From positions 1-64,000 of the forward strand of contig NZ_DJHF01000018.1 in NCBI RefSeq assembly GCF_002433005.1: a DNA stretch of 64,000 bases, given 5' to 3'. The notes under the pieces are model-generated. The model ran no database searches, was not told where the DNA came from, and saw only the letters and a list, made by a program, of their open reading frames with translations. Shown here in pieces: positions 42,590-51,214 of the stretch; positions within the stretch are counted from its first letter, which is position 1; each line of letters begins with the position of its first letter. This DNA comes from Acetomicrobium sp. UBA5826 (GTDB lineage Bacteria > Synergistota > Synergistia > Synergistales > Acetomicrobiaceae). A program made the position numbers and the translations under genes.

Positions 42590-43992
42590 TAGGATCTCTC
42601 CTTAGAAGCGGGGAACAATAGTTTTTGCCGCTTAGATATGAGGATTCGCAGCAAAACCCTGGTTACGAAAACGGCACAAAAAACACTCGCCAGAATGCCT
42701 ATGCTCAAGGTAACAGCAAATCCCCTGATTGGCCCTGTGCCGTAATAGAAAAGGAAGACAGCCGCGAAGAGTGTAGTCAAATTGGCGTCAATTATTGTGA
42801 TAAAGGCCTTTCTAAAGCCAGTATCGATCGATGCCATGACGGTCTTTCCGCTCCTGAGTTCTTCCTTTATTCGTTCATATATCAATATATTTCCATCTAC
42901 GGCCATACCAATGGTGAGGATTATCCCGGCTATCCCAGGCAAGGTAAGGGTTGCCTTGAAACTGGCCAAACCCGCAAGCAACAACAGTATGGTCATCACC
43001 AAAGAGATATCAGCCACTAACCCCATTGCAGAGTAATATACGATCATAAATATGAAGATCAAAGCAGCCCCTATAAGACCTGCCTTTACCCCCGATCTGA
43101 TGGAATCTGCGCCCAACGTCGGCCCTATTGACCTCGTCTCCAGGATCTCTACCGTTACAGGTAATGCTCCTGCTCGAAGCATTATGGCAAGCCTTTGGGC
43201 TTCGTCCGTGGTAAACCTGCCGCTAATCTGCGCCTCTCCGGCACTTATCCTCTCCTGTACCACAGGCGCAGATATGACAACTCCATCGAGGAGGATGGCT
43301 ACTTGCTTGCCTATGTTTTCGCGGGAAAGTTCGTCAAAAAGGTCCGTACCCTCCTTGTTAAATTTGAGAGTCACCACAGGTCTTCCCAAATTATCGAAGG
43401 CTACTCTGGCATCCGTCAAATGCTTACCCGTAACCTCGGCAGGGCCCAATAAATAGATCCTATCATCCTCTCCCCTTGCAACCGTAAAAGAAGGATCGCT
43501 TTGGCTGCGAACCCGCAGCTCCTCCTCCAGGGAAAGGGATTGATCGCGATACTCCTGCCACCTTTTTAATGCAGATTGATATTCCTCATCAGTGTCGTAG
43601 TTTTGCCTTTCGGGCTCTCTAGGTATTGCTGGCGTTACATCCACCACAGGTCTAAACTCAAGCATTGCCGTCTTCCCGATCAGTTCGATGGCGGCTTCGG
43701 GGTCATCCAGTCCGGGCAGTTCGACAACTACTCGATCGCCGCCCTCTCGCTGAATGACGGGTTCAGCCACACCATACTGATCGATTCGATTTCTCAGCAC
43801 GGCTATCAAACGTTCGATGCTATCACCTGTGATCGGGTTATCCGGCGTTCCCTTGGCCTGCAGCAGTATATGAACCCCGCCCTTGAGATCCAAACCCAGC
43901 TTTATTTTTTCGCCCGGAGGATATACAGCCAAAACAGAAGCGATCAGAATAACCAGGATCAGTATTATTTTCCAGCGTTCATGTCTGGGCAA
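42589..43992 (-). CDS. secD: Protein translocase subunit SecD
   Basis: Larger subunit of the SecDF motor, 467 residues from the chosen start. An N-terminal membrane helix is followed by LGLDLKGGVHILLQ, the periplasmic P1 domain (about 60-280) and five membrane helices with GLIGAALIFIFMIVYYS, IAGIILTIGMAVDGNILIYERIKEE (split across about 355-380) and ANLTTLFAAVFLFY. I chose a TTG at 43992 because AGGAGG lies ten bases before it; a TTG at 44025 would place that ribosome-binding site inside the gene. It follows yajC and overlaps secF. Confidence 0.95.
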   Translation of the reverse strand: MPRHERWKIILILVILIASVLAVYPPGEKIKLGLDLKGGVHILLQAKGTPDNPITGDSIERLIAVLRNRIDQYGVAEPVIQREGGDRVVVELPGLDDPEAAIELIGKTAMLEFRPVVDVTPAIPREPERQNYDTDEEYQSALKRWQEYRDQSLSLEEELRVRSQSDPSFTVARGEDDRIYLLGPAEVTGKHLTDARVAFDNLGRPVVTLKFNKEGTDLFDELSRENIGKQVAILLDGVVISAPVVQERISAGEAQISGRFTTDEAQRLAIMLRAGALPVTVEILETRSIGPTLGADSIRSGVKAGLIGAALIFIFMIVYYSAMGLVADISLVMTILLLLAGLASFKATLTLPGIAGIILTIGMAVDGNILIYERIKEELRSGKTVMASIDTGFRKAFITIIDANLTTLFAAVFLFYYGTGPIRGFAVTLSIGILASVFCAVFVTRVLLRILISKRQKLLFPASKERS

Positions 43993-44088
43993 TTGATTTC
44001 TACCTCCTAAATGAAAAAGCAGCAACTAATATAATTTCGCTAGAAAAAACATCGCGTCCTATCTATCGAATTGCATATTTTATTATTT

Positions 44089-44388
44089 TTATCCTGCCGT
44101 CGCCTCTCCTGCTTCTCCACCGCCACGTTTCATTGATATGGCATTCTTCAATACCCTTATTTTTACTCCGTCGCTGACTTCAATGATGAAGCTATCGTCT
44201 TTAACGTCTCGCACTGTACCGAAAATACCTCCTGCCGTGACAACCTGATCTCCGCGCTTGATGGAATTTAACATATCCTGGTGCTGCTTTTGGCGCTTCT
44301 TTTGCGGTCTTATCAGCAAAAAATAAAATATCACAATAAATAGCAACAATGGCCACATCATACCCAACAACCCAGCTTGTCCGTTCAA
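44089..44388 (-). CDS. yajC: Preprotein translocase subunit YajC
   Basis: Small single-span membrane protein of the Sec holotranslocon. The 99 residues have a membrane helix at about 11-27 followed by the family run LLIRPQKKRQKQHQDMLNSI and the SH3-like part GDQVVTAGGIFGTVRDV. The start is a TTG six bases after GGAGGG; an internal ATG at codon 10 is a weaker option because it would cut the N terminus of the helix. It lies about 80 bases after rex and 96 bases before the secD start. Confidence 0.94.
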   Translation of the reverse strand: MNGQAGLLGMMWPLLLFIVIFYFLLIRPQKKRQKQHQDMLNSIKRGDQVVTAGGIFGTVRDVKDDSFIIEVSDGVKIRVLKNAISMKRGGGEAGEATAG

Positions 44389-44469
44389 GGAAATCCCTCC
44401 TATATTAATAAAAAATTAATTAAATTTACGTCTAAGTTAATAAATATCTCGTAACAATGCAAAGATCTT

Positions 44470-45114
44470 TTAACCCCAAATATTTCCTCCCATTTCTTTC
44501 AGCTTTATATAAAAAAGTAATTTCTCGAGTTCTACAAATATATCGACATTGTAAAGTATAATATGCTCCGACACAACCAAAGTGGTCGGCGCAAAGTTGA
44601 GTATCCCCTTAATGGGAGCGCTCTCGGTCGCCTTATCGACGACATCCTGGGCTGCCGAAGAAGGCGTGGTTATGATTAAAACTTCTACACCTTCATCATT
44701 TAGCACTTGAGGCATATCCTCGACGTCATAACAGGGAATACCGTGTATTTTGCGGCCTATTTTGGCCGGATCTATGTCAAATAGCGCAACAATTCGAAAC
44801 TTATCGCTCTCGAAGGCTTTATAGCCCAACAAAGCCTCCCCCAGGTTTCCAATGCCTATCATGGCTATTTTCCAGGTCTTCGGTGGGGCGAAAATTGTAT
44901 TAAGATGGCTATATAACTTCTCTACGTTATACCCTACACCTCTTTTCCCTATTTCTCCAAAATAGGACAGATCTTTACGGACTTGGCTTGCCTTGATACC
45001 GAGACCGTCGCCGATCTCTTGGGAAGAAATTACCCTTTTCCCAGCTTCTCTACAACGCTCGAGATAACGAATATATTGCACCAATCTCTCAACTGTTGGC
45101 TCGGCTATTCTCAT
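44470..45114 (-). CDS. rex: Redox-sensing transcriptional repressor Rex
   Basis: Repressor that senses the NADH/NAD+ ratio and controls fermentation and hydrogen metabolism genes in anaerobes. It has 214 residues: an N-terminal winged helix (about 1-80, TVERLVQYIRYLERC, ISSQEIGDGLGIKASQVRKDL), then a Rossmann fold with GIGNLGEALLGY near 92 and the C-terminal swapped helix. YFGEIGKRGVGYNVEKL is family-typical. It overlaps the eno stop (ATGA), so it is co-transcribed with enolase, linking a glycolytic gene to its redox regulator. Confidence 0.96.
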   Translation of the reverse strand: MRIAEPTVERLVQYIRYLERCREAGKRVISSQEIGDGLGIKASQVRKDLSYFGEIGKRGVGYNVEKLYSHLNTIFAPPKTWKIAMIGIGNLGEALLGYKAFESDKFRIVALFDIDPAKIGRKIHGIPCYDVEDMPQVLNDEGVEVLIITTPSSAAQDVVDKATESAPIKGILNFAPTTLVVSEHIILYNVDIFVELEKLLFYIKLKEMGGNIWG

Positions 45115-46403
45115 CTCTCTGCCTTCCTTCCTCTAAAGGTTTTCAGCCCGGCAAACAACGCAAGATCGCCCAAATCTTCTGCGATCCTTAAAAGCTGATT
45201 ATATTTAGCCACTCTATCTACACGAGCAGGTGCCCCTGTCTTTATTTGGCCCACTCCAACGGAAACTGACAGATCACTGATGAAAGGATCGTCCGTCTCG
45301 CCAGATCTATGGGATATTATTGCTGAATAGGAATTCCTGACTGCCATGTCTATTACTTCGAGAGTTTCGGTCAATGTCCCTATTTGATTGAGCTTTACGA
45401 GCACTGCATTGGCCATTCCTTCCTCAATACCCACAGCAAGCCTCTTCGGATTGGTAACGAAGATATCATCGCCCACCAGCTGCATTTCACCACCGAGGGC
45501 CTGGGTCAACATCTTCCAGCCCTCGAAATCGTCTTCCGCCATGCCGTCCTCTATGGACACGACAAAGGGATAATTTCGGCACAATTTCACGTAATACTCA
45601 ACTAACTGTTCGGGGTTATAATTCTTTCCCTCCCCCTTGAAGCGATAAACACCATCGTCGTAAAGCTCGGAGGCAGCCACGTCCAATGCTAAACTAATAT
45701 CTTCTCCAGGTTTATATCCGCAGCCGGCAATGGCTTCGACCAAAACCTCTAAGGCTTCCTCGGCACCGGCCAAATCGGGCGCAAACCCCCCCTCGTCGCC
45801 TACGGATGTATTTTTACCTTTGTTCTTCAGCAGCTTCTTTAAAGAGTGATAAACCTCCGTCCCCATTCTAAGAGCTTCGCCAAAACTTTCCGCACCATGG
45901 GGCACTATCATGAATTCCTGCATATCCAGATTGTTATCGGCATGAGCTCCTCCGTTTATAACGTTCATCATCGGAGTGGGCAAGAGGAAGGGACCCAATC
46001 CGCCAATATATCTCCACAGCGGAAGTTCCCTTTCCATAGCTGCCAACCTCGCCACAGCCATGGAAACGGCAAGGATTGCGTTCGCTCCCAGGTTGCTTTT
46101 GTTTGAGGTACCATCCAATTCGATCATTATATTATCTATAAGCGCCTGTTCGCCAGGATCGATCCCTATTATTTCTGGAGCTATCTTTTCTTTGACATTG
46201 GCTACAGCTCTACGAACGCCCTTACCCCCGTAACGTCCGTCTCCGTCCCTTAACTCGACAGCCTCATGCTTTCCGGTAGAGGCACCGGAGGGGACTGCTG
46301 CCCTTGCCATTAATCCGCTATCCAGCCAAACCTCTGCTTCAACAGTAGGATTACCCCTGGAATCAAGAATTTCGCGAGCATTTACGCCAACTATGTGGCC
46401 CAT
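45111..46403 (-). CDS. eno: Enolase
   Basis: Interconverts 2-phosphoglycerate and phosphoenolpyruvate in glycolysis and gluconeogenesis. It has 430 residues from the chosen start. The N-terminal AREILDSRGNPTVEAEV, AVPSGASTGKHEAVELRD, the magnesium ligands in SLALDVAASELY, VSIEDGMAEDDFEGW and VGDDIFVTNPKRL, and the C-terminal SHRSGETDD active-site region are all present. I chose the ATG at 46403, eight bases after GAGG; a GTG three codons upstream is possible. It lies 27 bases downstream of rqcP and overlaps rex. Confidence 0.98.
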   Translation of the reverse strand: MGHIVGVNAREILDSRGNPTVEAEVWLDSGLMARAAVPSGASTGKHEAVELRDGDGRYGGKGVRRAVANVKEKIAPEIIGIDPGEQALIDNIMIELDGTSNKSNLGANAILAVSMAVARLAAMERELPLWRYIGGLGPFLLPTPMMNVINGGAHADNNLDMQEFMIVPHGAESFGEALRMGTEVYHSLKKLLKNKGKNTSVGDEGGFAPDLAGAEEALEVLVEAIAGCGYKPGEDISLALDVAASELYDDGVYRFKGEGKNYNPEQLVEYYVKLCRNYPFVVSIEDGMAEDDFEGWKMLTQALGGEMQLVGDDIFVTNPKRLAVGIEEGMANAVLVKLNQIGTLTETLEVIDMAVRNSYSAIISHRSGETDDPFISDLSVSVGVGQIKTGAPARVDRVAKYNQLLRIAEDLGDLALFAGLKTFRGRKAER

Positions 46404-46430
46404 CAACTTCACCTCTCTTAAATGATCAGG

Positions 46431-46700
46431 TTAAGGTATATCCTTGTGTTCTACTGCATGCTCCTCTAATACTTCGTAACTGCGATTGCCCTTTTTCAAC
46501 AATAGCTCATCGTTACATATAACCGAAACCTTCAAAGTCCTCCTTGGGAAGGCAACCTCAACTATGTCGCCCACCTTTACCATAGAAGAAGCTTTAACAG
46601 GCCTGCCGTTTAATCTTACCACGCCTGCTGCAATCATCTCTTGCGCCACTGAACGCCTTTTTACAATACGGGATATCTTTAAATACTTGTCGATCCTCAT
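46431..46700 (-). CDS. rqcP: S4-domain RNA-binding protein RqcP
   Basis: Ribosome-quality-control P-site factor (Hsp15/YabO family), which binds stalled 50S-peptidyl-tRNA complexes and supports RqcH-driven C-terminal alanine tailing. The 89 residues start with the S4 motif MRIDKYLKISRIVKRRSVAQ, followed by GVVRLNGRPVKASSMVKVGD and the VAFPRRTLKV strand, all family-typical. It is the first gene of the rqcP-eno-rex unit, directly behind a good promoter. RqcH itself is not in the window. A baeRF-like gene ends about 200 bases upstream. Confidence 0.9.
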   Translation of the reverse strand: MRIDKYLKISRIVKRRSVAQEMIAAGVVRLNGRPVKASSMVKVGDIVEVAFPRRTLKVSVICNDELLLKKGNRSYEVLEEHAVEHKDIP

Positions 46701-46739
46701 TATCTATGCCCCTCTAGCGACACAAACGCCTTAGAAATG

Positions 46740-46768
46740 AGTATAAATATAACACAGGCGCCGATCAA
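46740..46768 (-). promoter_or_regulatory. Promoter of rqcP-eno-rex
   Basis: A -35 box TTGATC (46763-46768) and -10 box TATACT (46740-46745) are separated by exactly 17 bases on the minus strand, about 40 bases upstream of the rqcP ATG. The gap between rqcP and the baeRF-like gene (206 bases) contains this promoter and the terminator of the upstream unit and nothing else that I can see. Confidence 0.75.
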
Positions 46769-46849
46769 CACAAAGATTTTAATTTCGCATCAACATTAGG
46801 TTCATGTTAACTTATAATCCAAATCTCATAAACCGATGTTATGTATTTT

Positions 46850-46905
46850 AACAAAAAACAAAGCCGAGCGGGGACATACTCTTTGCCGCTCGGCTTTGTT
46901 TTCAC
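46850..46905 (-). terminator. Intrinsic terminator after the dnaG-rpoD-baeRF unit
   Basis: A perfect 17-base inverted repeat (46855-46871 and 46886-46902) with a 14-base loop is followed on the minus strand by a T-rich tract (TTTTTTGTT). It begins 5 bases after the stop codon of the baeRF-like gene. The A- and T-rich flanks make it nearly symmetrical, but no plus-strand gene needs it. Confidence 0.93.
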
Positions 46906-46906
46906 A

Positions 46907-48052
46907 TTATATTAAGAAGCGTAAAGTTGCTCCTACGCCTTCATACTCCCTTAAAGGAGACTCGCCCCCAATCACCCTCACATCGCCATCATCGCACAAA
47001 GTCTTGTAGATCAAAAGATCTATTACATCCTCAACGTCTTCCATCCTGCCATGGCACAAGGGGCAGAGATCCTCGTCCAAGCCCAATGCACCACAAGAAG
47101 AACACCTTTTGCCGGCTATCTCCTTATGGCTGTCGACAATGAGCTTATGTATGGCATGAAGATTGGAAGCGTGAATTACCCCCCTAAGCCCGGCAACGGC
47201 CAAACCACCCTTTTCATGCTCCGTTATGAGACCATCGATCAAGTTCGAGCTCTCGACTACGAAGGTCTGAAGGGCATGATCGGCAACAGCATCGACTACC
47301 GCCTTGGGCTGATCGGTAATTCCAAGATTTTCCAAGACTTCGACGGGAATTCCGGTAATTATCTCTTTAAGAAGATCGGCAACGACCAAAGCGTAATTCG
47401 TGTTGCCTCCCACCAATATAATCGAGTAATTGTCTTCATCGTAGAGGGCTCTCATGGTTGCCCCGACGTTTTTCAAATGTTTTTCCACGTGATCTTCGAC
47501 ATGTCTTTTAATTCTCGTTTCTTCGAGTCCATACCACCCTGCAGATTTAACCTTGGGGGGCACATCCTCTTCAAGTGTCATGAGCTTATCGACGGAACTT
47601 GCGTATACCCTGAAAAATGTAGCCCTTCTGGCCTCAACGACCGCAGCGAGGGCGAGTTTGTGAGGGGACAGGGTTTCGACAAGGGGCGCCAAAAAAGGGT
47701 GGTCCAGAAATTTTATTTTATTCACTACCAATATGGGAAGTCCTATAAATCGACGATAATCTCCATGCAGGTCAGCAAAACAGGACACTCCTTTAGCTTC
47801 GCTGAAACCGCCGTGAGATAGTTCGTCGCTCAACTCATTAAATAGCGAAGCGACGGTTTCGTTACATTGTTTGCAATTAGCATCTCCGCAAACGTATTTC
47901 ACCTCCTCGGAGGCCTTTTTTTGAAGATTTTTAAGATCGATCAATATCTCTTTGGCCGACCTTTGCGCTCTATCGCAATCAACGTACAGCGACATAAGAA
48001 AGGGCTTCCCTTCGCATTCCCTCAACAATCCTTTGACTACGTCTTCGAACAT
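46907..48052 (-). CDS. Bacterial archaeo-eukaryotic release factor-like protein (baeRF/Vms1-type)
   Basis: Looks like a member of the bacterial eRF1/Pelota-related families, which are predicted to act in ribosome rescue or peptidyl-tRNA release. It has 381 residues (384 if a GTG three codons upstream is used; positions below use that numbering). An N-terminal region with C58, C63 and C66 is followed by an RNase H-like eRF1 domain-2-like part (VVEARRATFFRVY at 141-153), the signature WYGLEETRIKRHVEDHVEKH (176-195) and a third domain of L7Ae type (about 265-384) with a zinc ribbon (C320, C323, C333, C336), as in eRF1 and Pelota domain 3. The ATG is eight bases after AGGGGG. It is last in the dnaG-rpoD unit, 90 bases after rpoD, and its upstream neighbour across the terminator is rqcP. 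The release activity is an inference. Confidence 0.7.
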   Translation of the reverse strand: MFEDVVKGLLRECEGKPFLMSLYVDCDRAQRSAKEILIDLKNLQKKASEEVKYVCGDANCKQCNETVASLFNELSDELSHGGFSEAKGVSCFADLHGDYRRFIGLPILVVNKIKFLDHPFLAPLVETLSPHKLALAAVVEARRATFFRVYASSVDKLMTLEEDVPPKVKSAGWYGLEETRIKRHVEDHVEKHLKNVGATMRALYDEDNYSIILVGGNTNYALVVADLLKEIITGIPVEVLENLGITDQPKAVVDAVADHALQTFVVESSNLIDGLITEHEKGGLAVAGLRGVIHASNLHAIHKLIVDSHKEIAGKRCSSCGALGLDEDLCPLCHGRMEDVEDVIDLLIYKTLCDDGDVRVIGGESPLREYEGVGATLRFLI

Positions 48053-48142
48053 CAATCGCACCCCCTCTTTAAAAGTTACCTTATTTCATACTTCGCCTTC
48101 TTCAATTACAACCCTCATCGATCACATTAAGTAATCCTTTCT

Positions 48143-49363
48143 TTATTCTAAATAATCTCGCAACCTTTTGCTCCTGCTGGGGTGGCGCAATTTACGCAAA
48201 GCCTTGGCCTCAATTTGTCTTATCCGCTCTCTGGTAACGTTGAAGCGCTTGCCCACTTCTTCCAGAGTATGGGCATGGCCATCTTCCAGGCCAAATCTCA
48301 AACGCAATACCTCTCGCTCTCTCTCGGTCAGCTCGCCAAGCATCTCTTCCAGTTGTTCCCGCAATAATTGACCAGCCGTGGCGTCTTCCGGATTAGGAGA
48401 TTCCTTATCCTCCAAAAAGTCTCCCAGTTGGCTGTCTTCCTCTTCCCCTATAGGCGTCTCTAGAGAGACGGGCTCTTGGGCAATTCTTTGAATGTCCTCG
48501 ACTTTCTCCGGCGGCAAGCCCAAAGCCTGTGCTATTTCCTCTATGGTCGGTTCTCTACCCAGTTGTTGTACCAACTGCCGAGAAACTCGAATGAGCTTGT
48601 TTATTGTCTCCACCATATGCACGGGAATTCTGATGGTGCGCGCCTGGTCGGCAATTGCCCTCGTAATGGCCTGTCTGATCCACCACGTAGCATAGGTACT
48701 GAATTTGAATCCCTTTCTGTAATCGAACTTCTCTACGGCCCGTATCAAACCAAGATTGCCCTCCTGGATCAGATCCAGAAATGACAAGCCTCTTCCTATA
48801 TACTTCTTTGCTATACTTACGACGAGACGCAGGTTCGCCTCTATGAGCTTTTTCTTAGCCTCTTCGTCTCCCTCTTCGACCCGTTTCGCCAGCTCCACCT
48901 CTTCTTCCGGAGTAAGCAGAGAGATCTTTCCTATCTCTCTCAAATACATTCTCACTGGGTCGGATATGGAAACACTTTCTATGTCCGAAAGTTCTTCCAG
49001 ACTCACTTGAGGGAGAAGTTCGCCTTGCCTGATCTCTTGAAGTTTATCTTCTTCTTTAACATCTATTCCCAATTCCAAGAGATTGGAGTAAACGTTGTCC
49101 ATTATATCAGCCTCACTAAGGGCCTCCTGGGGCAAATATTTTTCAAGGTCATCATATGTGATAAAGCCCTTTTGTCGCCCCTCCTGCAACAGTTCGCGGA
49201 TATTTTCTATCAATTCTGCCATTTCGTGACTTTCCACGTCTTCGAATTCCTGTGGTTCCTGATCCACGATATTCTCGTTACGCTCCTTTTGTCTGTCTTC
49301 GCCTTCGAATTTTTCCGACTTTTCAACATCTTTATCTTTTTTGCTGTTGTCTTTCCTGCTCAT
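48143..49363 (-). CDS. rpoD: RNA polymerase primary sigma factor
   Basis: Housekeeping sigma-70 factor. The 406 residues contain region 1.2 (DPVRMYLREIGKISLLTPEEE near 133), region 2 with GLSFLDLIQEGNLGLIRAVEKFD, then FSTYATWWIRQAITRAI for -10 recognition and strand opening (about 223-239), region 3 and region 4 with TLEEVGKRFNVTRERIRQIE near 366-385 for the -35 box. An acidic/charged N-terminal extension (1-40) is present. The ATG overlaps the dnaG stop (ATGA). The order dnaG-rpoD is the core of the macromolecular synthesis operon; rpsU is missing. Confidence 0.97.
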   Translation of the reverse strand: MSRKDNSKKDKDVEKSEKFEGEDRQKERNENIVDQEPQEFEDVESHEMAELIENIRELLQEGRQKGFITYDDLEKYLPQEALSEADIMDNVYSNLLELGIDVKEEDKLQEIRQGELLPQVSLEELSDIESVSISDPVRMYLREIGKISLLTPEEEVELAKRVEEGDEEAKKKLIEANLRLVVSIAKKYIGRGLSFLDLIQEGNLGLIRAVEKFDYRKGFKFSTYATWWIRQAITRAIADQARTIRIPVHMVETINKLIRVSRQLVQQLGREPTIEEIAQALGLPPEKVEDIQRIAQEPVSLETPIGEEEDSQLGDFLEDKESPNPEDATAGQLLREQLEEMLGELTEREREVLRLRFGLEDGHAHTLEEVGKRFNVTRERIRQIEAKALRKLRHPSRSKRLRDYLE

Positions 49364-51114
49364 CTGTCCTCCTTTCCTCCTTTCAGCAAGGAAGCTATCC
49401 TTCGCATTTCCTTTATTTCATCGTAATTGGCTTCTCCTTTGAGCATCTTCGAATAAAGCTCGTCATATCTAAATTTAATCGATCTCAACCTCAGTTCGCC
49501 TACAATTACGTCCCATGGGCTTATTCCTTCCTCGAATTGTTCGCAAAAGGCGTTACCCAGGGCCAACGTTTGCAAGGGGAAGAGGTCCCCTGAATTCAAC
49601 CATCGTTTCTCCAATTCTTCGGTGGATTCGCCGTTAATTAAGGCCGCAACCAGAGTTTTTATCCTTTCGTCTGAAATTAGAGGGTATATCTCCTCCTCCC
49701 TCAAATGATGCCTTTTTTCTAGATCATTCCATAGAAGAGCAAAAAGAGCCGCTTCTTTTGCATCGACCGCCAAACTTTTTTCATCCTGTTTCTTGCATCC
49801 ATTTATATATACGCGAGATTTGGCCGATTTCCTTTTTTTTTCATCTTCAGCCCTGGTTTTATTTGCCCCAAAGTTCAACAGCATATTCTCCAAGGCATGC
49901 CTAGGAACCTCCAAGGCAGCAGCTATTTGGGGCATAAAGGGGGCAAGGTCGGGCAATGAAATCCTGGAGAAAGATTCTAGCAATTCCTCTACAGTTTTCT
50001 TTCGCAGAGAGAGATCTTTTAATGCTTTCTCTCTTATTTTTAAATGATAAAGAGGAAGATGGAGGCTTTGACTTAAAAGGTCCTTGAAGGCCCTCTCCCC
50101 CTCCTTCGATAAAAACTCATCCGGATCGGCATCATGGGGCAAGACAACTACTTTTACCTGTAAACCCGAAGCTTGCAACAGATACATCCCCCGTATTGCC
50201 GCTTCCTGACCGGCCGTATCGGCATCGTAGCAAACGTAACAAACATCGGCAAATCTGCTTATCAAATTTGCCTGCTCCTCGGTCAATGCCGTCCCCAGAG
50301 ACGCTACGGATTCGCCAAACCCCGATATGTGCAGTCTGATTGCATCCATGTAGCCTTCGACCAAAATAGCCCGCCCCTTCTCACGCATGGCATCCTTGGC
50401 GACATTAAGCAGATATAGGCATCGTCCTTTATGAAACAGGGGGCTTTCCGGCGTGTTGATATATTTGGCGCCCTCACCCGCTATGGAACGTCCTCCAAAG
50501 CCAATTAACCGACCCATTACATCCCTAATGGGGAAGATTATTCTACCTCTGAAACGATCATACAAACCCCGTTGACCTTCGATAACCAAACCGCATTCGA
50601 TGGCAGCTTTCGAAGGAATGCCGGCCTTATTGAGGAGGCGCCACAAATAATCCCATGAAGGAGGCGCCCACCCTATCTCAAAGCGGGACCACCACTTCTC
50701 CGATAGTCTCCTCTGAATTAGATACCTTCTGGCAACTTCTCCTCCTGCGCTTTCCAGGCTGTCACGGTATATCTTAAGTGCTTTCTCCATTACTTCGCTT
50801 AAGCTCCACTCGTTACGCCTGGTTTCATTGCTTTCGATTTTGATTCCAACTCTGTTGGCAAGCAATTCAATGGCATCGGGAAAGCTCAGCCCCTCGATCT
50901 CCATTACAAAAGATATGACATCACCGCCTTTGCCGCAGCCGAAACAATGAAAGAACTGCCTATCGGGCATAACGTAAAAAGACGGGGTTTTCTCGCTGTG
51001 GAATGGACACAGAGCTCTATACCCTTTTCCTACTTTCTTTAATTGAACATAATCGCCTACAATGTCCAATATGTCGAGCCTTCTTTTTATCTCTTCTATT
51101 TGAAATTTATCCAA
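49360..51114 (-). CDS. dnaG: DNA primase
   Basis: Makes RNA primers for DNA replication. It has 584 residues with the N-terminal CHC2 zinc site (C36, H39, C57, C60), the catalytic TOPRIM domain (ILVEGYMDAIRLH near 248 and CYDADTAGQ near 296) and a C-terminal DnaB-interacting helical domain. The start is a TTG preceded by GGAGGGG; no ATG matches the family N terminus KFQIEEIKRRLDILDIVGDYV. It is translationally coupled to rpoD by a 4-base overlap. Confidence 0.97.
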   Translation of the reverse strand: MDKFQIEEIKRRLDILDIVGDYVQLKKVGKGYRALCPFHSEKTPSFYVMPDRQFFHCFGCGKGGDVISFVMEIEGLSFPDAIELLANRVGIKIESNETRRNEWSLSEVMEKALKIYRDSLESAGGEVARRYLIQRRLSEKWWSRFEIGWAPPSWDYLWRLLNKAGIPSKAAIECGLVIEGQRGLYDRFRGRIIFPIRDVMGRLIGFGGRSIAGEGAKYINTPESPLFHKGRCLYLLNVAKDAMREKGRAILVEGYMDAIRLHISGFGESVASLGTALTEEQANLISRFADVCYVCYDADTAGQEAAIRGMYLLQASGLQVKVVVLPHDADPDEFLSKEGERAFKDLLSQSLHLPLYHLKIREKALKDLSLRKKTVEELLESFSRISLPDLAPFMPQIAAALEVPRHALENMLLNFGANKTRAEDEKKRKSAKSRVYINGCKKQDEKSLAVDAKEAALFALLWNDLEKRHHLREEEIYPLISDERIKTLVAALINGESTEELEKRWLNSGDLFPLQTLALGNAFCEQFEEGISPWDVIVGELRLRSIKFRYDELYSKMLKGEANYDEIKEMRRIASLLKGGKEDR

Positions 51115-51129
51115 ACCAACCCCTCCAAA

Positions 51130-51165
51130 GCCAAAAAGGGAGGGAACAACATCTGCCCTCCCTAA
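51130..51165 (-). terminator. Intrinsic terminator after hppA
   Basis: An 8-base perfect stem (AGGGAGGG at 51137-51144 pairing with 51156-51163) with an 11-base loop is followed on the minus strand by TTTTTGG. It stands between the hppA stop and the dnaG start. Because it is so close to dnaG it may also attenuate any transcript entering dnaG. Confidence 0.8.
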
Positions 51166-51214
51166 AATTTCCGATAAAACTGGGTTTTGTCAACGGCGAA
51201 TATTTAAGCGGCAG

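Noticed and set aside
47051..47821. A 256-codon open frame on the plus strand
   Set aside because: It is antisense to the baeRF-like gene, which has conserved motifs, a good ribosome-binding site and a terminator in the right place. The plus frame has none of these.
51165..51193. Possible dnaG promoter with a perfect TTGACA (51188-51193)
   Set aside because: No acceptable -10 box lies 16 to 18 bases downstream (AAATTT), and the hppA terminator falls where the transcript would begin. It may still be real, but the sequence alone does not support it.
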